From the NCBI RefSeq assembly GCF_016545825.1, contig NC_052620.1, positions 17,050,001-17,114,000 of the forward strand: a stretch of 64,000 nucleotides of DNA, written 5' to 3'. Under the pieces are notes generated by a model. That model was not told the DNA's origin. It was given only the letters and a program-made list of their open reading frames with translations, and searched no databases. Positions within the stretch are counted from its first letter, which is position 1; the number at the start of each line of letters is the position of its first letter. Shown here one piece after another: positions 50,421 to 61,394 of this stretch. The position numbers and the translations under genes are program-made. This stretch comes from Eucalyptus grandis (lineage: Eukaryota; Streptophyta; Magnoliopsida; Myrtales; Myrtaceae).

Positions 50421-51118
50421 GGCTTCAAGGTAAGTAGTGCCTGCTATGCATGTATGATGATATGCATGATGCATTGAGTTGTTATTAGATTTCCCTATCT
50501 GCTGAGTGGTTGTACTCACCCCTTTTGGGGATAACATTTCAGATTAGCCAATATGCCGCTTCCTGCCGTCACGCGTGGTGTATTCTATGGTCTACCGTCT
50601 GATGTAGAGGTTGAGTGTACGGAGATAGATTGTCCTTACTGTTCTAGGACTGACTTTTATCCAAGTGCGATGTCTAGTGATGTATGATATCGGCCGTCGG
50701 GGCCCCTGTCATACAAGAGTTCATTTCTGTGCACGTTCGATGGGATGGAGCTATGTGAGGGATGCTGCCGCCGCCACCACCTGATGCACCGGGTTGGGTG
50801 TGAGACTTGCGCGCGATGAGTAGGAGCTGGATCTCTTTTGATGTAGATAATCGACACTTTCGATGGGGGTTTTTGTGCTCGCATGATGTTGAGGGTCGAG
50901 AGTCTCTTTTTTGAGGTTTTAGGCTGGACATGGCTGAGTCCTAGCTTTTCCTTGTTATGTACCGACCGAGAGTAGTCCCATCTTGAAAATATATGTAAAT
51001 AATGTGTCGATGTTTGTTTATAAAAATCCTGATGTTTAGCTGGTGTGTATTTGTATCATGGATTGGTAGGGGTTTAGATGGTGATGTTTAATTTGCTTCC
51101 GCTATGAGTCGCGTTGGG

Positions 51119-53245
51119 ACCGATGGGGAGATGCGTTATTGACTGCTGCTTATATATTTAATTGAGTGCCCTCAAAATTGATCACTTCCACCCCTTATAA
51201 ATTATGGACTAGTAGGAAACCAAACTTAAGTAGTCTATGTCCATGGAGATGTGTAGCTTATGTTCATGATTCTTCCCATAAATATGACAAATTAGGTCAT
51301 AGAGGGAAGAAATGTATCTTTATAATATATTCTGAACACTCCAAAGGGTACGTGTTCATAGGTGAATAAGCTGATGGAAGTGTGACCGAAATGGAGTAAT
51401 GAGATGTCACATTCTTGGAGAACGATTTTTCTAGTAGAAGTGAGATTGATAAGGACTTCAAATCATATGAGATGGAAGATCTTAATAACACACCCACTAA
51501 TGTTATAGAGGGAAATGAAGACTTACCTCAACACACAAGACCTAGTGGGAGTGTTGCATCACTTGACGAATTAAATTCAGGAGAAATTCAATTGCGTAAA
51601 AGTAATCGTAAAAGTATTCCCCATTGTTGTTTTGAGATTGAAGGGGAAGCATTTATGATTGCTCAAAAAGACAATACCGAGCCTAAGACTGTTCAAGAGG
51701 CTTTCTCATCCTTTGATAAGGAAGAATGTAGAAAAGTTTTGGAAGATGAAATTGAGTTAATAAGGGCAAATCATGTCTAGGACTTGGTTGATCTACCACC
51801 CAATCGCAAGGCCGTTGGAAACAAATGGGTCTTTAAGATTAAGCGAAGGGCGGATGGATCAATTGAAAAGTATAAGGCTTGCTTTGTGGTGAAAGATTAT
51901 ACTCAACAAGAGGGTATAGATTATGAGGAAACCTTTTCACCAGTTATAAGGTTTGCCTCAATACACCTTATCCTAGCCATCGTTGTACATTTGGACCTTG
52001 AATTACATCAAATGGATGTAAAGACAGCATTTTTCAATGGAGAACTAGATGAGAAATTCTATATGAAGCAGCCAATAGGTTCATAGCTAAAGGTCAAGAG
52101 CATAAAGTTTGCAAGTTTCATCGCTCAATATATGGCCTTAAGCAATCATCTAGACAGTGGTATCTTCGTTTTCATCGAGCCATAACCACTTTTGGTTTCA
52201 TGATAATCGAAGAAGATCACTGTGTATATGTCAAGTGGTCCGAAAATAAATTTGTGATTTTATCACTTTATGTGGACGATATTCTATTAGCTAGAAATGA
52301 CAAGATTTTGGTTATCACCATAAAAGAATGGTTGTCCTCCAATTTTGAAATGAAGGACATGAGAGAAATTGCTTATATATTAGGAGTTAAGATCAAAAGA
52401 GATCGATCAAGGAAACTCCTTACTTTATCACAAGAGTCTTATATTATGAAGATTTTTGAACGTTTCAATATGCAGCATTGTAATCCCATTGATATCCTTG
52501 TCATGCAAGGTGAAGGCTTAAGTACTGAGATGTGTCCTAAGATTTTAGAAGAAATTAAAGTGATGGAAATTGTTCCTTAAACTAGTGCGATCGGAAGTTT
52601 GATGTATGCTATGATTTGTACTCGACCCGACATATGTTATGCCGTGGGATTGGTGAGCCGATATAAATCAAATCCCGATCAAGCACACTGGAAAGCAGTG
52701 AAGAGAATCCTAAGATACTTGAAGGGCACCATGGACTATCGACTTTGTTACCAAGGGAATGATTTACGCCTATTGGGCTATTAAGATGCGATTAGGGTGG
52801 AGACCTAGATGAGCGTAAATCGGCTTCTGGATACGTTTTCTTGCTCAATGGAGGTGAGATTTCTTTGAATAGCAAGAAACAGACATGCACGGCCTTATCT
52901 ACGATGGAGGCTGAATTTATTGCATGCTCTGCCGCAGTGCAAGAAGTAGTATGACTAAAACGTTTCTTTGAAAATTTAGCCACTGTCACGGAGGTTCAAG
53001 ACCAGTGATAGTTTATTGCGATAGTCAAGCAGCCATTGCCTATGTGAAGGATCCCAAGTATCATGGAAGGACGAAGCATATTGACATAAAGAACAACTTC
53101 ATCAGAGATATTATAGCGTAGAAAGAAGTGATTCTACAATACATTTCAACCGATAGAATAGTTGAGGATCCATTTACGAAGGTTGTTCCTAGAGATATAT
53201 TCTTGACCCACAGGATGTCACTAAGATTACGTAGAATATGATATG
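51119..53245 (+). mobile_element. Decayed Ty1/copia polyprotein (integrase end, reverse transcriptase, RNase H)
   Basis: Reading left to right, the stretch shows the end of the integrase region (WGDALLTAAYIFN, stop, VPSK and TPYKLWTSRKPNL), the linker (YSEHSKGYVFIGE), reverse transcriptase (NRKAVGNKWVFKIKR, QMDVKTAFFNGELDE, YGLKQSSRQW, catalytic YVDDILLA at about 52269-52292) and RNase H ([41 protein letters not shown]). This integrase-before-RT order defines copia elements. At least five stops (for example 51163-51165, 51368-51370, 51778-51780) and a frameshift near 52080 inactivate it. Gag, protease and most of integrase are missing at the junction with the long LTR on the left. Confidence 0.93.
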
Positions 53246-54407
53246 TGTTATTGTAGAGGATCATTGGTTTATGTATATATGGACATATGTATTGTACCTG
53301 TTTGTTTAGTGATGACTTGATATTTTTTCAATAAGTACAAATCCATTATGAGACTAGTACAATCACACATATATTATTGGAAAGTATGTTAGCAGGCAAT
53401 GATTGGCTCACTTACACGAGCAATCGCCTCAAGTGCTAATAGCACGTTGAGATGAGATATTATGTACAAATAAACGCTGAAGAGCAAGTTTGATACATAA
53501 AATAATATGTCGCATTGATTGAAGTCAAGATGAAGTCTGTGATTTGTTTATAACAACACCGAACATGATAGTCCCACAATCATGTATGCTTGAAAGATGC
53601 CGGATCTGAGTACTTAATTGGGCGCTATAGAAAGCAAGTTGATATAGCACTTGAGCTAAACATGAGTGCGTGAGAATCACGTGACTATGTTTAGGCTAAG
53701 ATTCGTATAGTAGATATATTTAAATTATGACATATGCTCTTATCAAAAGAGAAATCCACTATAGCATATAATTCATAATACATGTGCATTGTACGACCGA
53801 CAAGGGAAGGTGAGTGAAATTATCCATATTTACTTATCGTGTGAGTCATTGAGGTAATTTATAATTTACCTCATTTCGTGCCCTATGTTACTTTTGATTA
53901 TGTTCTCGAAATGAAAGATTAATGTTGCTACTTTAGCATGTTATCGGCGGTCATGAATATATATGGCCTTATTGGACGTGTATAGGAAAGCAGTTGTTCT
54001 GAAATAGAGAGAGGCATGAGTGCGAAGGAAGACTATTGTTGTTTTACATCCATCACGTATATTTACTGGTCAACCGATTATATCGCCTTATATGGTTGTG
54101 GATATAATTATAAATACATTGTGTTTTTTGAGAATAGTCAAGTATAACCTTTAAGGAATAGGTATACTTAGACTGATGTAACAAAATATGTCTGGGGCAT
54201 TGTGAGACATCGATTGTTTATTTCTTTTCGGGGTTGTAGCCATTATGTCATCCCTAACAAGTGCATAATTTGAGCTCTCAAATGCATATGTACTCACTGG
54301 TCGCATGGCTTACTTGCTAGTATGAATTGTTTTGTAAAGTTGATGAATATTGAACGCCTTATATTCTTGAAAGAGAGCTATCAAGCCCATCATGTCCAAG
54401 TGGGAGA
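53246..54407 (+). other. Downstream untranslated part of the copia element
   Basis: No ORF is supported. It ends with AAGTGGGAGA (54399-54407), a purine-rich run in the position of a polypurine tract just before a TGT...ACA repeat-like unit. Confidence 0.45.
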
Positions 54408-54786
54408 TGTAGTATTTTATTAATTAATACATCTATGATGGGGTGCGATTGACATGCACCATTTCGCCTTGATATGCTACGATGAAGGAATGTGATGGGA
54501 TCATATAAAAGACCATTGAAGACAACCATTGGACTGGTTGGACGTATGTACGTTGAGAAAGTTTTCTTCCCTTCTCTCCCCTTTCCATCAAGGTGTTCCA
54601 TTTCTTCTTTACGAGAACAGTTTGCATTTACGCCGTGGAAATCAGATGCTTTCCTTGTGATCGCATTCGGACCAACGTGAGGTATTTTGTTTGTGATTCA
54701 TCCACAATTCAACAATCATTTCAGGTCATTTATTGTTTGCATATCGGATAAAGGTAAGTCGTCTTCTGCCGACTTGATTTCCAACA
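54408..54786 (+). repeat. Probable 3' LTR of the copia element
   Basis: The unit begins TGTAGTATTTTATTAATTAA after the purine-rich tract and can be closed at TTTCCAACA, giving 379 bp with TGT...ACA ends, a usual size for copia LTRs. The 5' LTR is absent, so the boundaries cannot be verified by comparison. Confidence 0.45.
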
Positions 54787-55073
54787 TCTACTTTACCTAC
54801 TTTGTATTGAGTTGTCAACTTTATTTGCCTTGATTAGCAACCTCTTACTAATGCTTTTTAAATGTTACAAATCTAAATTGGTACGATTCATCAAAATTTC
54901 TTCCATAACTGTATTGGTTTAGCAACTCCAATTCGAGCTTTACTTAATTTTCCAACTTTTATTTTCCTTTTACAACACATTAAATTTACCCGTTTTTTTT
55001 TCCTAAAAATCACCAACTTGATTTAAAGTTGATTACCAAAATTTTCCCTTTTTCGGCCATTAGTTACGGGCTA
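54787..55073. other. AT-rich spacer
   Basis: Nothing recognised. Confidence 0.4.
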
Positions 55074-56105
55074 GGAAGCACCGACATTCTCTGAAAGCCT
55101 TCGTGTCATGTTGGATACTTCGACACGTGTCTGACACTCTCGAACATTCTCTAACACTCGGTCATCACGTGTTGGAAAATCTGACACATAGTCAATTTTT
55201 TTGACACTCTTTGACACTTGAGTTAGAATTTCAACATGCAAGTTTTCGACACACGATTCTGACATACGAGGTTAATTTTAAAATTTTCAATAAATGAAAG
55301 ATCAAAATATATATGTGAAAGAATAAAAATTAATAATAAAAATAACAAATTAGGAAAAAAGGAAAACCTAACATTTTATTCTCTTCTTTTTTTACTTTCA
55401 CTTTCCATGATATACAATTTATCCACAAGTTTTTTTCTTTTTCTTTTGACACGTTTGACATGCAAGTCTAGAATGTGAGTAGGGGTGTGCAAAATACCCG
55501 GGAATCACCTGGACCGCCCGGAACCGGACCGGAACCACCTGGAACCGGTACGGTTCTTGGTTACAATTTATGAGAACTGGTGGGTACTGGTCCGGTTCCC
55601 AGTTCCATGGGCGGATCCACCCGCCCGCTTAGTCGGACGGACCAAAACCTTTATAATATTAAAAAAAAATTATTAAAAGAAACCCTAGATCTCATCTCAC
55701 TCCCTTCGTCTTCCGTTCTCTCTCTCTTCCTCGATTCCTCCTAATCCTATCGCCATTTCGATTAGCGTTGACGCTGCTGCTCCTCCACCTCTGTTGTCTG
55801 CCCCCTCACTTCGGGAGCCCTCTACTAGCAATCCAATGCCGTTGCAGCCCCTACAGCCGTGACAACCAACGCTAACAAATCTCGAACCAGTCGCTGTGCC
55901 TCCATCGCTGCCTACGACTACTTCCTCACCATTAGTGCCTTTGACTACTTTCCTCTCACTATTGTTCGCCCTCTCACTTCGGGCCCCCTCCGCTAGCAAT
56001 TTGACATCGTTGCAAACCCTACAGCCATGACAACTAACGCCAGCAGATCCCGAACTGGTCGCTGCTTACGACCACTTCCTCACCGTCGGTGCCTATGACT
56101 AATTC

Positions 56106-56150
<45 letters not shown>

Positions 56151-57172
56151 CCTAATTTCCTTGGTTCTATCTTGTGTCCTAGATCAAATTCTCAAATGGG
56201 CTTTTTTTTTGGGTGAAGGAGATGTGTCGGGGTGCTGTTTGGAGTGAGAGCAGAGGCAAGAATGTGATTTTGGAGGTGGAGCGGTTTTGCTGCGATCGCC
56301 CCAACCCTATTTTGCAGGTTCTCGCTTGCTGCGAAAGTTCTTTCTTTTCTCCCCACCCATGATGTGCAATTCTTGATTCTTGTTGGAATCGTAGTCGGGG
56401 AATTGCTTGTTTCCAAAATGCTTGATTTTGGAGCTTGAGGACCCCTCTGAGTCAACTCCCAAGCAGTAATCTTCATATGCGTTAAGTCTATTATTTCAAG
56501 AAGATACATGTATGTAGACATCACTTGACATAGCGCTTTGCATGTGTAAATCATATTTGTAAATTCGCTGCATTTACTTCTCTTGCAGTCCACATCTCCA
56601 CATACTTAAATTTGGTTTTTCTTTCTTTGATTTTCTTTGATGTCACGTAGTCGTTCTATATTGAAAACCAAAATTGTTTCGCGTCAAGATTGGTTCCATG
56701 GATTCACCCGGGAACCAGACTGGACCGCAGTCTGGTTCTCGGGTGGATCCATGCAACAAACGGGTAGATCCCGGTTCCAATTTTTTGGAACCGGTCCTTA
56801 GCGAGCGATTCCCGGTTCAAGGTCGGGAACCACCCGCTCGGACCATGTACACCCTTAAAAGTCAGTTACTTTTTTTTTTCTTTCCAAATTTTATGGATTT
56901 ATTAAAATGGAGATGAATTTGTCAAATTGAAACAAGGAAGGATATTAATAAATGGTGAATTAATGTTTTCAATGTAAATTTATTTTAGAATTTTATTATT
57001 ATCTATTTATTTGTGAATTTGAATTAGATTAATAATAATTTATTTATATATAAAATATACATATAATATACAATGTGTCCTAACGCGTCGGAATTCTCTA
57101 TTTTTTGAGAAATGACGTATCGGCATGTCGTGTCGTGTCATGTCGCATATTGCGTGTCAATGTCGGTGTTAT
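55074..57172. mobile_element. Possible DNA transposon with GACAC-rich ends, split by a hAT element
   Basis: The left part (55074-55270) starts GAAGCACCGACATTC and is rich in GACACGTGTC-like words. The right part (57075-57172) is rich in the complementary words (GTGTCGTGTCATGTC) and ends GTGTCAATGTCGGTGTT. The ends are therefore roughly inverted (CACCGACATT against AATGTCGGTG). Between them lie AT-rich arms and the hAT-like element 55480-56857. No target duplication was identified. Confidence 0.4.
55480..56857. mobile_element. Probable non-autonomous hAT element
   Basis: The ends TAGGGGTGTGCA and TGTACACCCTTA are inverted with two mismatches in 12, matching the hAT style. Subterminal regions on both sides are rich in GGAACCGG and GGTTCC. 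Flanking 8-mers are AATGTGAG and AAAGTCAG (six of eight equal), a possible worn target duplication. The interior holds a leader-like CT-rich stretch (55700-55740 and 56107-56147) and a 133-aa minus-strand ORF (56192-56593) that matches nothing I know, so a captured gene piece is possible. Confidence 0.55.
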
Positions 57173-57283
57173 TGAGATTATGGGTTACCAACTCTTGTTT
57201 GATTCATTTACTGAATTTATTTTTCTTTTAATCATGAACTTTTATTATGAAAGCAAGCTGAATAGCACCATTGAATTGCGCTA
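56858..57283. other. AT-rich spacer next to the protease pseudogene
   Basis: No gene recognised. It includes the right arm of the element ending at 57172. Confidence 0.4.
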
Positions 57284-58969
57284 TTAATATGCAATTGGCA
57301 GAGAAGCTTGCGTAACGAGTCCACAGAGACCGCCTTGGACGCCCGAGTTCCGCAAAATTCTCATGTATCCTTTCTCACCCCAAGTCTCGCCCCACGAGTT
57401 CTTGAGCAGCCAATAGTCGACACCATTGGGGGTCTTCCCATATCCGACGATTGCGACGGCGTGGTTAGTGTTCTCCCCACAAGGGCCATTGGAGACGCCC
57501 CCGCTGTACTGCTTGAATCCAGGGCTGGCACCCTCGATGGCGATCGAGACCGGTTGTCTCGCCACAGCCTGCAATAGCAGGTCTTCACTCATGGGGATGT
57601 TCTCATACCCTTTTAACCGCGCTACAGCAATGGAGGCGGCTCGCTCGCCGCAAGTGCCCTCGACGCCACTGTAAGGGTAATTGCTTTCATAGGTCATGCC
57701 ATGGTTTGGGCAATGTATTCGTAGGTTAGGTACATCCAACCCCACTTTCATCCGTAGTTTAGTTTGGAGTAGTCAATAAGCTGTTGCTCGGACAAGTCGA
57801 CTAGTTTACTAGTCTTCATCGCTAGCATCGATTCCACAGCTGCAGTCGCTGCGAATGCCCATCAAGATCCTATTCAAGAATTAAAATGAGAAGCGCAACG
57901 GTGGTTATGGCTAGTGTATGTATGCAGATGGAATAAACACCGGAATTAGCTCAATAGTGTATGATTCGGAGTCACTAGGATTAAAGTTATGCCGAAATAT
58001 TTCTCACATGCGACTCGTGGTTAGTGCCGCAATAATGTAATTCAATTGGCAGCATGCAACTATGTGGTTCGAATTACTTTAGATGACCTATTTTGAATTG
58101 GAACATGATTTAGTTTTATGGATCCAATTATGTGGTTTGAATTAAACCAATTATGAAATGGTATAATTTTTCTACCAATAGATCCATTGAATCCAACATT
58201 CCCGAGCCATCCAGAGAAATGTGTTGACGTAGTGAAAAAATCATTGTCTCTTATCCACCATATATAATATATTACACATCATTATTGTTAAAAATGTTTT
58301 ATTGAGCTTAAGTAGCACATCTGTTGATTGTTTTCGAGGGCTACAGAGAATATTCATTGGTTCATATGAAAAAATTGTAAGCAAACAAAACCACAAGACA
58401 AGAAAAAATTGGGTTAAGGACCTCAGAGGATTATATTGTTTTGCTTGCTTTGAAATAAAAAGAAAAAAAATCACAATACCAGAAAATAATGTGCCGTTGG
58501 ACAATAATATAATATGATTTTGTTACTCTCTCACCGCATCCTCCCTGATTTTTTATGCTGCCAACAACTCCTTTCTCAACCCAGTTTAAACTATCGGGAC
58601 TTGAGTCATACTGTACTTGAAAGTGGTGGCCGCGGATGAATTCGAGCTCCTCGACGTCGCTCTAAACCCGGTGTATCTCGGGACAAACTCTTCCGTGGTC
58701 AAATCCGAAAATTGGTTCAGACCCACTTTGTAGCTATGATTAGCCGCTTTGCTGTTGAAGTCTTCGATGAAGCGCAAGGTCTCTAGGAAGATCCCGTACC
58801 GCTTCGCCTTCTTGAGATTATCCTTGTAAATCCGTCCGTGGCGGGCCATCCACTGCTCGAACTTGGCCAATGTGGAATTCGCAGGCGTCACGGCCGAAGT
58901 CCAAGCCCCTACACATAACAATACCATCAACATGTAGACCTTGATTTGCCTCTCGAGCCACGGAGCCAT
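57284..58969 (-). pseudogene. Papain-type (C1A) cysteine protease pseudogene, SAG39/SAG12-like
   Basis: Intact relatives are secreted or vacuolar senescence-type proteases with a signal peptide, an I29 inhibitor prodomain and a papain domain. Exon 1 (58969-58535) starts MAPWLERQIK, has a hydrophobic signal core (MLMVLLCVGAW) and the prodomain with GLNQFSDLT. Its end reads VEKGVVGSIKNQGGCG in a shifted frame. A GTGAGA donor (58534) and an ATAG acceptor (57870) place exon 2 at 57869-57284. There the oxyanion/nucleophile motif reads GS-stop-WAF: the catalytic Cys codon is TGA (57864-57862). The His region (NHAVAIVGYG) and Asn region (NSWGETWGEKGYM) survive. Further lesions are a one-base loss near 58601, a TGA at a conserved Cys position near 57757 and a one-base loss near 57708. 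It cannot encode an active enzyme. Confidence 0.9.
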
Positions 58970-59065
58970 TGTCGAATGCCGAAGCGTATCAACGATGGAT
59001 TGATGGCTTGGTAGTGTGCTTTGGGCTAATGTAGAGAAACATGAGCAAGCCATATTGTTAATCAT

Positions 59066-59570
59066 ATTTATGGATAAATTGTTAAGTAAATTAATTTATT
59101 AAATAAAAAATTGCATAAAGTAAGATTTTTTTTCTTCTGAAATTGGTAGTGAAATATCATTATTTTTATTGACAAAAATTAAAATCATCTATGAACTATT
59201 TATAGAAATATATAAAGATACCTTATTGTGTATAATTTTTAGTGTATTTCTATATATTCCTCAAATGTCTTAAATGCTATGTAGAAAAGCATTTCATCAG
59301 TATAATAAGGAAAAAGATTAATAATTTACTAAGAAAGTGAGCTTTTGAGATAAGAGGGCCAAAAAATAGATAATTTGTTATAAGATAAATGAAGAAGAAG
59401 AGACTTCTTAGCTTTATACTATATCAAAGAATGTAACCCACCCCACTGTGGATACGTTGGTTCGGGTGAAAATGAAGGATGGCATCTCTCTCCAATGCCT
59501 CATTGGACCCGCCATGTTTAATAGCCTAGCATCACCATAGGCCAGGCCTCCCTTCTTGCCCGGGAGAAGT
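59066..59570. other. AT-rich spacer
   Basis: No feature supported; ordinary plant intergenic sequence. Confidence 0.45.
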
Positions 59571-59928
59571 ATACTATTGGTGCTATAAGTTGTATACGAC
59601 GCTCACTTTGGTGCCAGAAGTTTCTGTCGGATCACTTAAGTGCCAAAGTTTTTTTAAAAATGATCACTTTGGTGCCATCGTCGATTTGGTTGGCCGGAAA
59701 TCCGACGTGGCAGTTTTTTTATTAATTTTTGATGCCGACGTGTATCGCCGGAGAATACAATCAGCATACAAATAACAAAACGACGCCGTTTACCGTCTTC
59801 CCCCAAATAAGAAACCCTAAATCCCCAATTTCGACTAGAACCGGAAGTTGAAAACCCTAAATCCTCAATTCGACCATTTTGAGTGCATACTTCAATTTTC
59901 TCCCAAAGTTATCCGCTCGCTCTTGTAA

Positions 59929-60363
59929 ATGAAGGACATAAGCTTCAGCAGCGGCTCACATTCCTCTAAGAAAATCGAATTAGATGGTGAGTATTACTAT
60001 TATTGTGGGTTATCGAGTTCGAGAAGAACATCTTGGACTCGGTTGAATCCCGGAAGAAAATTCCATGGGTGCGGTAGATATAGAGAAGGCTCGAAGTGCC
60101 AATATTTCAAATGGGTTGATAGGAAATTCTCTGATCAAGCGACAGAGGTGATATTGGAGTTACTTGAAAGCCGAAATCAACCTCCACCTATGTTAATGGA
60201 CGAGTTGGAGGATGTCGACTCAATACAAGCTCAAATGAAGTGTTTAACATCTCTAGTGGACCATTTGAAGAGGGAGGTTTTAAGGTTGAAAATTGAAAGA
60301 AACTTTTATCGAGCGTTGATTATGTTCTTATTCTCGTGGGTAGTTTATTCAAATGTAAAATGA
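59929..60363 (+). CDS. GRF-type zinc-finger protein with C-terminal membrane segment (At4g04775-like)
   Basis: An uninterrupted 144-aa ORF from an ATG. Residues 25-65 form a GRF zinc finger: YYCGL, then SWTRLNPGRKFHGCGRY and GSKCQYFKW, with the Cys ligands and GRKF-type core visible. Residues 90-125 are a heptad-like helix (MKCLTSLVDHLKREVLRLKI) and the C-terminus is hydrophobic (ALIMFLFSWVVY), so a short coiled coil and a single membrane anchor are likely. This architecture matches the plant At4g04775-like family of unknown role; GRF fingers in other proteins bind single-stranded nucleic acid. Such ORFs are very numerous in some plant genomes and often lie near MULE transposases, so it may be transposon cargo. 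No lesions are seen, unlike neighbouring element genes. Confidence 0.8.
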   Translation: MKDISFSSGSHSSKKIELDGEYYYYCGLSSSRRTSWTRLNPGRKFHGCGRYREGSKCQYFKWVDRKFSDQATEVILELLESRNQPPPMLMDELEDVDSIQAQMKCLTSLVDHLKREVLRLKIERNFYRALIMFLFSWVVYSNVK

Positions 60364-60490
60364 GTAATGAGAAGAAGTTTGTTGCATTTTTTATTTGGTA
60401 ATGATTTACTGGTTTGCTAGTTTGCTGGTTTGCTGCAACTACAAATCATGGTGAAATTAAAGGATGGTGGCAAATTCACGATTGACCATT

Positions 60491-60600
60491 TTAGTGCCAT
60501 AAGTTGTAAATAGTGATCACTTGAGTGCCAAATTTTTATAAAAGTGATCATTTAAGTGCTATTCGCGATTACAAAGTGATCACTTATGTTGCACAAGTTT
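60491..60600 (+). repeat. Direct copy of the sequence upstream of the GRF ORF
   Basis: TTAGTGCCATAAGTTGTAAA with AGTGATCACTTGAGTGCCAA and AAGTGATCATTTAAGTGC parallels 59577-59690 (TTGGTGCTATAAGTTGTATA, GATCACTTAAGTGCCAAAG, ATGATCACTTTGGTGCC). Both copies have the same orientation and flank the GRF ORF. Confidence 0.65.
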
Positions 60601-61394
60601 TTAAAAAAGAACATGTTAGTGCCAAATGTCACATTCCAATGCACATTGTTCTTGCACCAGTTGGATTGCTGGTGCATCTTCTTACACTAGCCCATACAAG
60701 TGTTGATGTAACAAGATATACCAGCATCCAAAATGTTCTTGCAGCAGCACATATAACTAGAACCCCACAAATTCATTATAATCCACAACTTCAACTAGCA
60801 ACAACAACATTGCAACAACAACAACATTACAGCAACAACAAAAATAAAATATACAACATAATTGACTTGCTAGCATTCTAGCAGAAACCAACACAAGAGA
60901 AAATAATTATTCCAGTACTTGCCATTAACATTTATTGATTGTTTACAAAAGAAAAGAAAAACATGTCTAACTTTACTCTCCAATCACCAAAAGTTCAGCA
61001 CCCTCTTTAAAAAAAAAAAAAACAATGGCAATATGCATGTAGCAACTACCGTCAATGATATAATATCCAGCACCCTCCTAAAAAAGGAAAACATGAAAAG
61101 AGACCATGTATAGCACCACATAAAAAGAGATCATGTTCAGCACCCTCCTATCAGTCAATATTGACAACACCTTAATCTCATTTTCCTCTTGAAGCTTTGA
61201 ATTGATTCATAATCCGAGCACTCTTTCGAACTGGATGTGCAATTTTTTTAATTGGGCTTTCTGTCACCTCAATTTTCTTTTCCTTGTTTTTGACGGCGGT
61301 TATTTTTGTTCTAGCACGTGTCATGTGTTGGTCCATATCATCACTACTATACCCGCTGTCTTCTTCTTCTTTGGCTACGCCCTTGATTCTTGAG
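60601..61394. other. Spacer with (CAA)n-rich patch
   Basis: A CAACAACAA-rich stretch at about 60795-60845, and repeated CAGCACCCTC phrases (60987, 61069, 61138). No gene supported. Confidence 0.4.

Larger units (their letters stand above)
48185..51118 (+). mobile_element. 5'-truncated long LTR, same family as 62250-64000
   Basis: From about 48230 (GAGGCGGAGCCGGAGGGGTG) this runs parallel to 62900 onward (GAGGCGGAGCCGAGGGGTTG) for more than 1 kb at roughly 80% identity by eye. Its first about 570 bases, by comparison with the copy at 62250, are missing. It contains four monomers of about 182 bp (48501-49230), a CCGGAAG-rich part (49730-49990) and a GATG-rich array (50000-50420). The right end at about 51118 abuts copia sequence directly, with no TG...CA end or target duplication, which points to deletion or illegitimate joining. 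ORFs in the GATG array (up to 233 aa) are low-complexity. Confidence 0.65.

Noticed and set aside
56192..56593. Minus-strand ORF of 133 aa within the hAT-like element
   Set aside because: No domain or homologue is recognised, and splice or promoter signals are absent; kept only as a possible captured fragment.
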